Assembly: GCA_964429135.1 (NCBI GenBank)
Contig: CAYSAU010000015.1
Coordinates: forward strand, 1 to 64,000
Direction: 5' to 3'
Origin: CAZSDU01 sp964429135
Lineage (GTDB): Bacteria; Bacteroidota; Bacteroidia; Bacteroidales; FEN-979
DNA: 64,000 nt
Shown: positions 44,121 to 52,481 of the stretch, piece after piece
Numbering within the stretch: the stretch's first letter is position 1
How the letters are laid out: the number at the start of each line of letters is the position of its first letter
Notes under the pieces: model-generated
Database searches by the model: none
What the model was told of the DNA's origin: nothing
Seen by the model: the letters and a program-made list of their open reading frames with translations, nothing else
Made by a program: the position numbers and the translations under genes

Positions 44121-44991
44121 GGGAACCGGTGTTGCACTGATCACTCCTTTTAAAAAGTCAGGTGCCATTGATTTTGATGCCTGCGAAAAAATTCTTGACC
44201 ATGTGATTGACGGAGGAGTGGATTTTGTTGTTATTCTTGGCACCACTGGGGAAGCTTCAACCCTTTCCAAACAGGAAAAGAAAGCCCTGATTGAATTTTC
44301 GGTTTTAAAGGTAAATCACAGGGTGCCGGTGGTTGTTGGTATTGGTGGTAATTCCACGTCCGATGTTGTTTTAAATATTCATGCTACACCCTTTAAAGAT
44401 ATAGCCGCTATTTTATCTGTATCTCCATACTATAATAAGCCCCAGCAGGAGGGAATCTATCTTCATTTTAAAACCATTGCAGAGGCTAGTCCTGTGCCGG
44501 TAATCCTTTATACTGTTCCAGGCCGAACAGGCAGCAACATCAGTGCATCTACAACAATCAGGCTGGCCTGTGAAGTTCCCAATATTTTAGGGATAAAGGA
44601 AGCTTCCGGCAATTTTGATCAGATTTACCAGGTGATCAAAAATAAGCCCAAAGATTTTCTCGTATTTTCAGGTGATGATGGGTTAACTCTGCCATTGTTG
44701 TCCGCCGGTGCCGATGGTGTGATCTCTGTAGTAGCTAACGCTTACCCTCGGATTTTTTCTGAAATGGTACGTAAAGGCTTGAAGGGTGAGTTTGAAGAAG
44801 CCAGGGAATTACATTACCGCTTAATTGATTTAATCAATACCCTTTTCCTTGATGGCAGTCCTTCAGGAATCAAAGCCGGGCTGAATATTATGGGACTCTG
44901 CCAGAATCTGTTAAGATTACCCCTTGTTCCTGTGAAAAAGGATGTTTATAAACAAATTAAATGGATCATTGATAATATGGATCACTTATGA
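44095..44991 (+). CDS. dapA: 4-hydroxy-tetrahydrodipicolinate synthase
   Basis: Condenses pyruvate with aspartate semialdehyde in the diaminopimelate/lysine pathway. A 298-aa TIM barrel with the GTTGE loop (about 49-53), Tyr139 in ILYTVPGRTG, and the Schiff-base Lys168 in LGIKEASG. I used GTG 44095; a TTG 12 bases later (44107) is also possible and would shorten the product by four residues. It overlaps DUF6913 upstream by 26 bases and the M14 gene downstream by 4. Confidence 0.94.
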   Translation: MKKGLKNIKGTGVALITPFKKSGAIDFDACEKILDHVIDGGVDFVVILGTTGEASTLSKQEKKALIEFSVLKVNHRVPVVVGIGGNSTSDVVLNIHATPFKDIAAILSVSPYYNKPQQEGIYLHFKTIAEASPVPVILYTVPGRTGSNISASTTIRLACEVPNILGIKEASGNFDQIYQVIKNKPKDFLVFSGDDGLTLPLLSAGADGVISVVANAYPRIFSEMVRKGLKGEFEEARELHYRLIDLINTLFLDGSPSGIKAGLNIMGLCQNLLRLPLVPVKKDVYKQIKWIIDNMDHL

Positions 44992-46709
44992 AACTGCTAC
45001 TGGTCATTCTGCTAACCTTGTCTTTATCGCTTTTTACACTTGATCTTTTCTCACAATCCATAGAACAGAAAACAACGGACAGTATTTTTAGGGACTGGGG
45101 AGAAGTTTATTTTAAATTTTCCCTGAACGACAGAAATGCGCTCGATCTATTGACAAGGACGATCTCTATTGATAATTACAAGGACCAGGAGGTTTATGCC
45201 TATGCTAACCGATCTGAATTTGAATCTTTCCTAAGCCTGAATATTCCTTATACCATTCTTCCCAACCCTGGTGGTTTATTGCCTCTATCTGAGATACATC
45301 CGCAACTTATAGATGGTTTTTCGAAATCTGCCGGTTTGTGGAATTTCTATCCGACCTATCAGCAATACCTGGATACAATGCATTATTATGCAGCCACTTA
45401 TCCTGAACTTTGCCGACTGGATACGATTGGAAGTACTCTTTTAGGAAGGAAAATCATTGCACTTAAGATTAGTGATTCTGTTAATGTTTCTGAAGCTGAA
45501 CCTGAATTTTTTTATACTTCCAGCATTCATGGTGATGAAACAACAGCTTATGTACTTATGCTCCATCTTATCGACTCATTAGTCACTGGATATGGTGTCA
45601 GTCCAAGGATTACCGAAATCGTCAACAATACAGAAATTTTCATTAACCCCCTCGCCAATCCTGACGGAACCTATCGCAATGGATCGACCATAACCAATCC
45701 TACCAGGGGTAATTATGCCGGAGTTGACCTGAATCGAAACTTTCCTGATCCGGGAGGGGTAAATACGGGTGTAAAACAACCCGAAACCCTTGGATTTATG
45801 GACTATGCCAGCAATAACCATTTTGTTATGGCAGCCAATTTTCACGGGGGTATAGAAGTCTATAATTACCCTTGGGACCGCTGGTCGAAATTGACCCCGG
45901 ATGACAACTGGTGGCGATATACTGGGAGAGAATATGCCGATACAGCACAAAAATATAGCCCCGCAGGGTATTTTGATGACCTTAGTAACGGAATAACCAA
46001 TGGATATGCCTGGTATCAAATTTTTGGTGGAAGACAGGATTATATGAATTTCTTTCAACATTGCAGGGAAGTCACCATTGAGATTTCCACTGTTCATTTT
46101 TTACCTGCCTCTCAATTAATGGCTCATTGGAACTATAATTACCGCTCTTTCCTGAATTATATTGAGCAATCCAATTACGGATTTCAGGGTATCGTTACCG
46201 ACACCGTGACCGGAGAGAAACTTCATGCAAAAGTCTTTGTACTTAATCACGATATTCAGAGTGACAGTACTTTCGTCTATTCCAAACTTCCATCTGGTTT
46301 CTATGCCCGCCCCATCAACCAGGGCACTTACAGTGTAACCTTTTCTGCAGCCGGATATTTCCCAAAAACTATCAATGATATCAATATCCAAAAAAGACAA
46401 CAGCTACGCCTCGATGTGCAACTTCGTCCCCTGAACATTTCTCTGCCTGAAAACAGTATCCAAAAATTCATGATCTTTCCTAACCCTAATGAGGGCTGTT
46501 TTGATCTGCATTTACCATACTGTGATGCGCAGGGTTGGTTGTTATCAATGATGGATATTACCGGCAAAATTCAATACCAGCAAAGAATTGAGGGTGACCA
46601 GATGGATGTCAAAATCAGTATAAATCGTAATGGTTTGCCGTCAGGCATGTATATTATACGGTTATCCAATACATCAAAAATTTTCCAGGATAAGCTTTTC
46701 TTGAGGTAA
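44988..46709 (+). CDS. secreted M14 zinc carboxypeptidase with T9SS sorting domain
   Basis: A 573-aa exported peptidase. The signal peptide (KLLLVILLTLSLSLFTLDLFSQS) leads to a pro-region, then the M14 domain: zinc ligands His181 and Glu184 (SSIHGDETT), INPLANPDGTY and GVDLNRNFPD, zinc ligand His286 (ANFHGG) and catalytic Glu365 (VTIEIS). A carboxypeptidase regulatory-like beta domain (GIVTDTVTGEKLHAKV) follows. The last 80 residues (MIFPNPNEGCFDLHLP, LPSGMYIIRLSN) are a type A T9SS tail. The ATG overlaps the dapA stop (ATGA), unusual pairing for a secreted enzyme. Confidence 0.93.
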   Translation: MKLLLVILLTLSLSLFTLDLFSQSIEQKTTDSIFRDWGEVYFKFSLNDRNALDLLTRTISIDNYKDQEVYAYANRSEFESFLSLNIPYTILPNPGGLLPLSEIHPQLIDGFSKSAGLWNFYPTYQQYLDTMHYYAATYPELCRLDTIGSTLLGRKIIALKISDSVNVSEAEPEFFYTSSIHGDETTAYVLMLHLIDSLVTGYGVSPRITEIVNNTEIFINPLANPDGTYRNGSTITNPTRGNYAGVDLNRNFPDPGGVNTGVKQPETLGFMDYASNNHFVMAANFHGGIEVYNYPWDRWSKLTPDDNWWRYTGREYADTAQKYSPAGYFDDLSNGITNGYAWYQIFGGRQDYMNFFQHCREVTIEISTVHFLPASQLMAHWNYNYRSFLNYIEQSNYGFQGIVTDTVTGEKLHAKVFVLNHDIQSDSTFVYSKLPSGFYARPINQGTYSVTFSAAGYFPKTINDINIQKRQQLRLDVQLRPLNISLPENSIQKFMIFPNPNEGCFDLHLPYCDAQGWLLSMMDITGKIQYQQRIEGDQMDVKISINRNGLPSGMYIIRLSNTSKIFQDKLFLR

Positions 46710-46736
46710 TATTGTTCCGGGATCTACTAAGAAATC

Positions 46737-47792
46737 TTAAAATTTGATTCCAATACTCAACACAACCCGGAAAACAATGCCAAGCAGTATTGCCAGAATA
46801 ATATATCTCACAACGATCTTTACCTTTCTGGGGTCTTCATCAAAGAAAAGATCCTGAAGATTGATGCTTCTTAATAAAACCGGTAAAAGTAAAAAGAGCA
46901 TTGAAGCGTTCAGGAATATTTCAAATAAGGTAATCTGAGGAATTTTTACAAGTATGATAAGGATATTCCCAAGAATCATAGGTAGAATAAACTGAGCAAG
47001 GTCAAACCTGATTCTGTTATTTCTCCTTATGGCGTTAAAATATGAATTTCCAGAGTAAAGGAAATATCGTGTCATCATATAACCAAGCGTAAAAAGGCAA
47101 ATAAATGCAAATAAGCAAAGGATCATTTTTCCGGTATCCATGACAAAAAGATACATGATGACATAACCGAAACCTTCATCCAGGATGACCCCTACAAACA
47201 TATCACCAAAAAAACGGAGTATAAAATGACAGAAAGCCCATAATACGAATAATCTCAGTAATCCCGTCTCTGCAGCAACATAAAGATAAAGGATTAACAG
47301 CAATAGGGCAAATAGTAAAGAAAACAAGGGAGCGCTGCTGAATACAGCCTTCACCGCGTCATCTGTCCAGTCATAACCCCGGATCAGATATTCCACATCA
47401 TAATAATATAATATTGTCCTTATGCCGAAGGCAGAAGCAGAAAGTGCTGTAATCAGGTGGCTTAAAAAATAAACAAGCAGATAGGTGATCAGAAAAACGG
47501 CCAAAGAATTAATTCCAATGGCCAGATATGTTCGCTTTGGATAATCTGTAAACCTGAATGACCCTGAGATATTTTTTACCGGTACTGTTGTCAGTGCCCC
47601 CGTTCGCCATAAAAACCTGAGTATTCTGTAAACGCGGTAGATCCTGTACCGAAGGGTTAATTCCTTTTTTGGTACTACCTGTTCAGTGATGGTTAAGGGT
47701 GTCCTTTTTTTCGAGGAATGCCTGATCAGGAAACGAATCCTCCGGTAGATACGATAAATCTGTTCCCGTGTGGAATGCGATTCCTTCTCCAT
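46737..47792 (-). CDS. multi-pass membrane protein with a duplicated basic N-terminal helix
   Basis: A 351-aa protein with a long basic cytoplasmic head, then about seven hydrophobic segments from residue 92 to the C-terminus. The head contains two copies of a similar amphipathic motif: EQIYRIYRRIRFLIRHS (about 10-26) and LRYRIYRVYRILRFLWRT (about 47-64). I do not recognise the family. It follows the alpha-oxoamine synthase gene by 6 bases, so the two likely share a transcript and perhaps a membrane-lipid role (inference). Confidence 0.65.
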   Translation of the reverse strand: MEKESHSTREQIYRIYRRIRFLIRHSSKKRTPLTITEQVVPKKELTLRYRIYRVYRILRFLWRTGALTTVPVKNISGSFRFTDYPKRTYLAIGINSLAVFLITYLLVYFLSHLITALSASAFGIRTILYYYDVEYLIRGYDWTDDAVKAVFSSAPLFSLLFALLLLILYLYVAAETGLLRLFVLWAFCHFILRFFGDMFVGVILDEGFGYVIMYLFVMDTGKMILCLFAFICLFTLGYMMTRYFLYSGNSYFNAIRRNNRIRFDLAQFILPMILGNILIILVKIPQITLFEIFLNASMLFLLLPVLLRSINLQDLFFDEDPRKVKIVVRYIILAILLGIVFRVVLSIGIKF

Positions 47793-47798
47793 GAATGG

Positions 47799-49052
47799 CT
47801 AATAAATATCGGCAACATCGGGAATAACTCCCGAAGAATACTTCCCTTCATCGAGTTTTTTTCTGACCTCGGAAAATGCATCAATGGTATAAGTCACATC
47901 CTCAAGGGTATGCGATGCAGTAGGGATTAGTCTCAGCATAATCACTCCTTTTGGGACAACGGGATAAATCACCATGGAACAAAATACTCCATAGTTCTCC
48001 CGTAAATCTGCAACGATCTGCGTGGCTTCACCCAGTCCACCTTTTAGAAAAACAGGGGTTACAGGTGATTGGGTACGACCAATGTCAAAACCTTTTTCCC
48101 GTAATCCATGCTGCAAGGCCCTTACAATAGTCCATAATTTTTCTTTTAATTCAGGCTGGTTGCGGAGTAATTCAAGGCGTTTCAGGGAACCAATAACCAT
48201 GGGCATAGGTAACGATTTGGCGAAAATCTGTGAACGCATATTGAATGTCAAGGCTTTGATGATCCGTTTTTCACTGGCAACAAAGGCACCGATTCCGGCC
48301 ATGGCTTTAGCAAAAGTGCCAAAATAAACATCAACGCCATCGACTACTCCCTGCTCTTCAGAAGTACCGGCCCCATTTTTTCCCATGGTGCCAAATCCAT
48401 GTGCATCATCCACCAACAGCCTGAATCCATATTTGTCTTTAAACTGTAACATTCCGCTAAGATTTCCTAAATCTCCAGGCATACCAAAAACGCCTTCTGT
48501 GATGACCAGTATTCCACCCTTGTTCTGATCGGCAAGTTTCCGGGCACGTTTAAGCTGCTGTTCAAACTTTTCCAAATCGTTATGCGGGAAAACAAACCGC
48601 TTGCCCATATGCAGCCGAAGACCATCCAGAATACAGGCATGGGATTCCGAATCATAAACCACTACATCATGACGGTCGAGGAGGGAGTCAATGATGGAAA
48701 CCATGCCCATATAACCAAAATTAAGCAGATATGCAGATTCTTTATGTTCAAATTCCGCGAGTTCCTTTTCTAACTTTTCATGATATTCCGTTTGTCCCGA
48801 CATCATCCTTGCTCCCATGGGGGATGCCAGACCATAAGCTGCTGATGCTTCAGCATCAGCTTTCCTGACTTCCGGGTGATTCGCCAGCCCCAGATAATTA
48901 TTTAAACTCCAGACCAGAACAGGCTTTCCTCTAAAAAACATACGGTTAGATATTTCCCCCTCAAGTTTTGGGAAAAAATAATAACCGTATCCATAATCAG
49001 CGAGTTGGCCCAATGGCCCCATATGATTCACTACTTTTTCGAAAATATCCAC
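47799..49052 (-). CDS. alpha-oxoamine synthase family PLP enzyme
   Basis: A 417-aa fold-type I PLP enzyme of the family with 2-amino-3-ketobutyrate CoA ligase, BioF, ALA synthase and serine palmitoyltransferase. It condenses an amino acid with an acyl-CoA. Markers are WSLNNYLGLANHPEV, GARMMSGQTEYHEKLE, stacking His138 (DSESHACILDG), Asp215/His218 (VDDAHGFG), and PLP Lys249 (GTFAKAMAG). The substrate cannot be set from sequence. A sphingolipid or sulfonolipid first step is possible in this phylum. A divergent promoter pair separates it from bamD. Confidence 0.82.
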   Translation of the reverse strand: MDIFEKVVNHMGPLGQLADYGYGYYFFPKLEGEISNRMFFRGKPVLVWSLNNYLGLANHPEVRKADAEASAAYGLASPMGARMMSGQTEYHEKLEKELAEFEHKESAYLLNFGYMGMVSIIDSLLDRHDVVVYDSESHACILDGLRLHMGKRFVFPHNDLEKFEQQLKRARKLADQNKGGILVITEGVFGMPGDLGNLSGMLQFKDKYGFRLLVDDAHGFGTMGKNGAGTSEEQGVVDGVDVYFGTFAKAMAGIGAFVASEKRIIKALTFNMRSQIFAKSLPMPMVIGSLKRLELLRNQPELKEKLWTIVRALQHGLREKGFDIGRTQSPVTPVFLKGGLGEATQIVADLRENYGVFCSMVIYPVVPKGVIMLRLIPTASHTLEDVTYTIDAFSEVRKKLDEGKYSSGVIPDVADIY

Positions 49053-49105
49053 GGCAGATAAGATTTTGTTGATTTTTACGTTAGAATAGATATTGCTTTC
49101 GCTGG

Positions 49106-49113
49106 CAAAAATA
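49106..49113 (-). promoter_or_regulatory. possible -7 element for the alpha-oxoamine synthase gene
   Basis: CAAAAATA reads TATTTTTG on the minus strand, 54 bases before ATG 49052. No clear -33 element. Confidence 0.4.
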
Positions 49114-49135
49114 CCAAAATTTCAATGAAAAATTG

Positions 49136-49143
49136 TACCTTTG
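49136..49143 (+). promoter_or_regulatory. Bacteroidota-type -7 element for the bamD operon
   Basis: TACCTTTG ends 4 bases before ATG 49148, so transcription would start at or next to the start codon (leaderless). Confidence 0.55.
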
Positions 49144-49147
49144 CACC

Positions 49148-49987
49148 ATGAAATTAACCTTCCGTATTCTTGTTTCTTTTTTACTCATTGTAAGCCTTTA
49201 TTCATGCGGCTTTCAGAAACTGGTCAAAAATGGGTCCGTGGATGAAAAATATGAAGCTGCCATGAAATATTATAATGATAAAGATTATTCCAAAGCACTT
49301 CAACTATTTGATCAATTGGTAGGGGTGATGAGGGCGACAGACAAATCAGAGAAAATATATTATGCCTATGCTTATTGTTATTTCAATCAGAAGGATTATA
49401 CCCTGGCTTCCTATTATTTTAAAAGGTATGCAAACAATTTTCCTAATTCCCAGCTTGCTGAAGAATGTTTATTCATGTCTGCCTACTGCAATTATCTCAG
49501 TTCCCCCGATTTTACTCTCGACCAAACCATCACCTACGATGCAATCAAAGATCTGCAGCTTTTTACAAATATTTACCCTACAAGTAAAAGAGTATCGGAA
49601 TGCAATGACTTGATTGATAAACTAAGAGAAAAACTCGAGCACAAGGATTATCGGATAGCCAAAATGTATTACAGAATGGATGATTATGCTGCTGCAATCC
49701 AGGCATTCAACAATATACTGAAAGAGTTTCCCGAAACTAACCGTAAGGAAGAAATTCTTTTTTTTATCTTTAAATCTTATCATCGATTCGCGAAAGAAAG
49801 TATTGAGGAAAAGAAAAAAGACAGACATTTGAAAGCGATTAATGCCTACAATGAATTTATTAGTCAATACCCCGAAAGTCAGTTTCTTTCAGAAGCAAAA
49901 GATTTAAAGGAAAAATCCAGAAAAGAACTTGAATTGATCTATCAGAAGGATCAAAGAAAAACAGAACCCTTAATAAAACCATTATAA
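49148..49987 (+). CDS. bamD: outer membrane protein assembly factor BamD
   Basis: A 279-aa lipoprotein (signal ending in VSLYSC) of the BAM complex, which inserts beta-barrel proteins into the outer membrane. It shows TPR-like helical repeats: YEAAMKYYNDKDYSKALQLFDQLVG, IYYAYAYCYFNQKDYTLASYYFKRYANNFPNS, and later AIQAFNNILKEFPETNRKEEILF. I set the start at ATG 49148, the signal-peptide Met just after the promoter. It heads a same-strand run with rpoZ, coaBC, a porD-like gene and recN. Confidence 0.93.
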   Translation: MKLTFRILVSFLLIVSLYSCGFQKLVKNGSVDEKYEAAMKYYNDKDYSKALQLFDQLVGVMRATDKSEKIYYAYAYCYFNQKDYTLASYYFKRYANNFPNSQLAEECLFMSAYCNYLSSPDFTLDQTITYDAIKDLQLFTNIYPTSKRVSECNDLIDKLREKLEHKDYRIAKMYYRMDDYAAAIQAFNNILKEFPETNRKEEILFFIFKSYHRFAKESIEEKKKDRHLKAINAYNEFISQYPESQFLSEAKDLKEKSRKELELIYQKDQRKTEPLIKPL

Positions 49988-49991
49988 AACC

Positions 49992-50327
49992 ATGGATTAC
50001 AAGAAAACAAAGCTTGAACTCAATGCCGTAACGCGTAATATTGAAGATTTCACAAAGGGAACGAACAATATTTATGAGACGGTGGCAGTGCTTTCAAAAA
50101 GAGCCAACCAGATCGGATTGGAAATGAAAGAAGAATTAAATCAGAAAATTTCTGAATTTGCTACCACAACGGATAATCTGGAAGAAGTATTTGAAAATCG
50201 TGAACAAATTGAAATTGCGAAATATTATGAACATCTTCCCAAACCAACCCTGATCTCCATTCATGAATACCTGAATGATGAAGTGTACTTCAGGAATCCC
50301 CATAAGGAAAAAGCAGAAGATTTCTAA
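49992..50327 (+). CDS. rpoZ: RNA polymerase omega subunit (Rpb6-like)
   Basis: A 111-aa protein of the Bacteroidota omega type. The conserved core is AVTRNIEDFTKGTNNIYETVAVLSKRANQIG, which matches Rpb6/omega around the second helix that clamps the beta-prime C-terminus. It has the usual acidic C-terminal half (FENREQIEIAKYYEHLPKPTL). It begins 4 bases after the bamD stop and precedes coaBC by 18 bases, a phylum-typical order as I recall it. Confidence 0.85.
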   Translation: MDYKKTKLELNAVTRNIEDFTKGTNNIYETVAVLSKRANQIGLEMKEELNQKISEFATTTDNLEEVFENREQIEIAKYYEHLPKPTLISIHEYLNDEVYFRNPHKEKAEDF

Positions 50328-50345
50328 TTCTTCAAAACAATCACA

Positions 50346-51560
50346 ATGCTAAAGGGAAAAAGAATAGTTATTGGCATAACAGGTAGTATCGCTGCCTATA
50401 AAATCCCTTTGCTGATCCGTCTGCTTATCAAAGAAGGTGCTGAAATCAAAGTTATCATGACTCCCATCGCCAGAGATTTTGTGACACCTCTAACCCTGGC
50501 AACCTTGTCTTCAAATCCCGTCATGGTTGACCCCTTCGACCCTGGAAACGGTAGTTGGAATAACCATGTGGAATTGGGACAATGGGCAGACCTGATGCTA
50601 TTTGCCCCTGTAACCGCCAATTCACTTGGAAAAATGGCAAATGGGATTGCCGATAATTTTGTTATCACGGCATATTTATCGGCCAAATGCCCGGTCTTTA
50701 TTGCACCCGCAATGGACATGGATATGTATCAGCATCCCTCCACCCAAAAGAACATTGCACAACTCCGTTCATACGGTAATACCATCATTGAGCCTCAGGT
50801 GGGAGAATTGGCCAGTGGTCTTTCTGGACCAGGACGACTTGAGGAACCGGAAATTATCCTCCATCTCATTCAGTCATATTTTAAGAAAGACAAGAGCTTA
50901 AGTAAAAAAAAAATTCTGATAACTGCAGGACCAACTTATGAAAAGATTGATCCTGTGAGGTTTATTGGAAATTATTCCTCTGGCAGAATGGGTTTCGCTT
51001 TGGCCGAAGAAGCAGCCTTAAGAGGAGGAAAAGTTCTCCTGATCACAGGCCCCACAAACCTTTCAGTAAATCACCCATCCATTAGCAGAATCAATGTAGA
51101 ATCTGCAGATGAGATGCATCAGGCTTGCCTGGGTGAGTCAACATCAGCAGATATCATTATAATGGCAGCTGCAGTCGCTGATTTTAAAGTAAAGGAACCA
51201 CAGTCACGGAAAATTAAGAAAGAAAATAAACCTTTGCATCTTGATCTTTTACCTACCCCTGACATTCTCTATCAACTTGGTCAACAGAAAAGAAAACATC
51301 AAATCATCGTTGGTTTTGCCTTGGAAACGAACAATGAAATTCAGAATGCCAGAAAGAAACTGAGAACCAAAAAACTTGATTTTATCATATTGAATGCTGC
51401 AAATGTTAAAGGTGAGGGGTTCAATGGTCCAACAAACAGAATTACAATCATAGATAAAAAAGGTAATGTCATTCATGGCGTATTGAAATCAAAAAAGAAT
51501 GTTGCCTCCGACATCTTTGATGTTATCTGCAGTCAAAAACAGAATATTAATTCAGACTGA
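50346..51560 (+). CDS. coaBC: phosphopantothenoylcysteine decarboxylase / phosphopantothenate--cysteine ligase
   Basis: Bifunctional coenzyme A synthesis enzyme of 404 aa. The N-terminal CoaC flavoprotein domain has ITGSIAAYKIPLLIRLL, the catalytic His in NNHVELGQWADLM, APVTANSLGKMANGIADN and the clamp APAMDMDMY. The C-terminal CoaB ligase starts near residue 190 with ITAGPTYEKIDPVRFIGNYSSGRMG and includes DFKVKEPQSRKIKK and FALETNN. Its stop is separated by one base from the ATG of the next gene. Confidence 0.96.
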   Translation: MLKGKRIVIGITGSIAAYKIPLLIRLLIKEGAEIKVIMTPIARDFVTPLTLATLSSNPVMVDPFDPGNGSWNNHVELGQWADLMLFAPVTANSLGKMANGIADNFVITAYLSAKCPVFIAPAMDMDMYQHPSTQKNIAQLRSYGNTIIEPQVGELASGLSGPGRLEEPEIILHLIQSYFKKDKSLSKKKILITAGPTYEKIDPVRFIGNYSSGRMGFALAEEAALRGGKVLLITGPTNLSVNHPSISRINVESADEMHQACLGESTSADIIIMAAAVADFKVKEPQSRKIKKENKPLHLDLLPTPDILYQLGQQKRKHQIIVGFALETNNEIQNARKKLRTKKLDFIILNAANVKGEGFNGPTNRITIIDKKGNVIHGVLKSKKNVASDIFDVICSQKQNINSD

Positions 51561-51561
51561 T

Positions 51562-52467
51562 ATGAAAAAACTATTATTCGTTTTTGCGTTTCTGCTGACT
51601 TTCCTTGATCTTCATTCTCAGGAATTTAATTGTTCATTAAATGTGACCGCTCCCCAGCTTGAAGGAACGGATAAAAAGATTTTTGAAACTTTGCAAAATG
51701 CCCTTTTTGAGTTCATGAACAACCGAAAATGGTCCAATTATAATTTCAAAACTGAAGAAAGAATAGAATGCACTATGTTAATGACAGTAACTGACCGCCT
51801 TGGATCTGATGAATTCAGAGCCAATTTGAATGTCGTTCTACGTCGGCCCGTTTTAAATACAGCCTATAACTCTGTCCTGCTGAACTATATTGACAAAGGA
51901 ATCCAATTCAGATATGTCGAATATCAACCCTTGGATTATTCTGATGGTACTTTTACATCCAATTTAACTTCCCTTATGGCATACTATTCCTATGTATTAC
52001 TGGGTCTTTATTTTGATTCGTATTCTCTTAACGGTGGATCTCCTTTCCTTGAAAAAGCTCAGGAAGTGGTGAATGCCGCTCAAAATGCCCAGGAACCTGG
52101 ATGGAAAGCATATGAAAATGATAAAAACAGATACTGGCTGATCAATGGTTATATGAATCCGGCAAATTCCGGTTTAAGAGAGTTTACTTATTCTTTTCAT
52201 CGTCTCGGACTCGATCAGATGTACGAAAAAGTTGATCAGGGAAGAAATAATACGACGGAAAGCCTTAATCTGCTCCAGAAAGTCTATAATGCCAAACCGG
52301 GCTTATATGCCCTGCAACTTGTTTTTGACGCGAAAAGGGATGAATTTGTGAATATTTATTCTGATCAGCGTGTCCCTCCAATGGAAAAAACGAATGTAAC
52401 CAATCTATTGAAAGAAATCGATCCTGCCAATAGCTCTAAATATCAGGCAATTCTTGATGCAAAATAA
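51562..52467 (+). CDS. PorD-like/DUF4835 protein (T9SS-associated)
   Basis: A 301-aa exported protein (signal LLFVFAFLLTFLDLHSQ) that matches the DUF4835 family, named PorD in some type IX secretion annotations. Markers are FNCSLNVTAPQLEGTDKKIFETLQ, FMNNRKWSNYNF, LMAYYSYVLLGLYFDSYSLNGG and RYWLINGYMNP. It is likely periplasmic or outer-membrane. The link to T9SS agrees with the three T9SS-tagged peptidases in this window. I set the start at ATG 51562, one base after the coaBC stop. Confidence 0.82.
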   Translation: MKKLLFVFAFLLTFLDLHSQEFNCSLNVTAPQLEGTDKKIFETLQNALFEFMNNRKWSNYNFKTEERIECTMLMTVTDRLGSDEFRANLNVVLRRPVLNTAYNSVLLNYIDKGIQFRYVEYQPLDYSDGTFTSNLTSLMAYYSYVLLGLYFDSYSLNGGSPFLEKAQEVVNAAQNAQEPGWKAYENDKNRYWLINGYMNPANSGLREFTYSFHRLGLDQMYEKVDQGRNNTTESLNLLQKVYNAKPGLYALQLVFDAKRDEFVNIYSDQRVPPMEKTNVTNLLKEIDPANSSKYQAILDAK

Positions 52468-52481
52468 GATAAATTTGTTTT

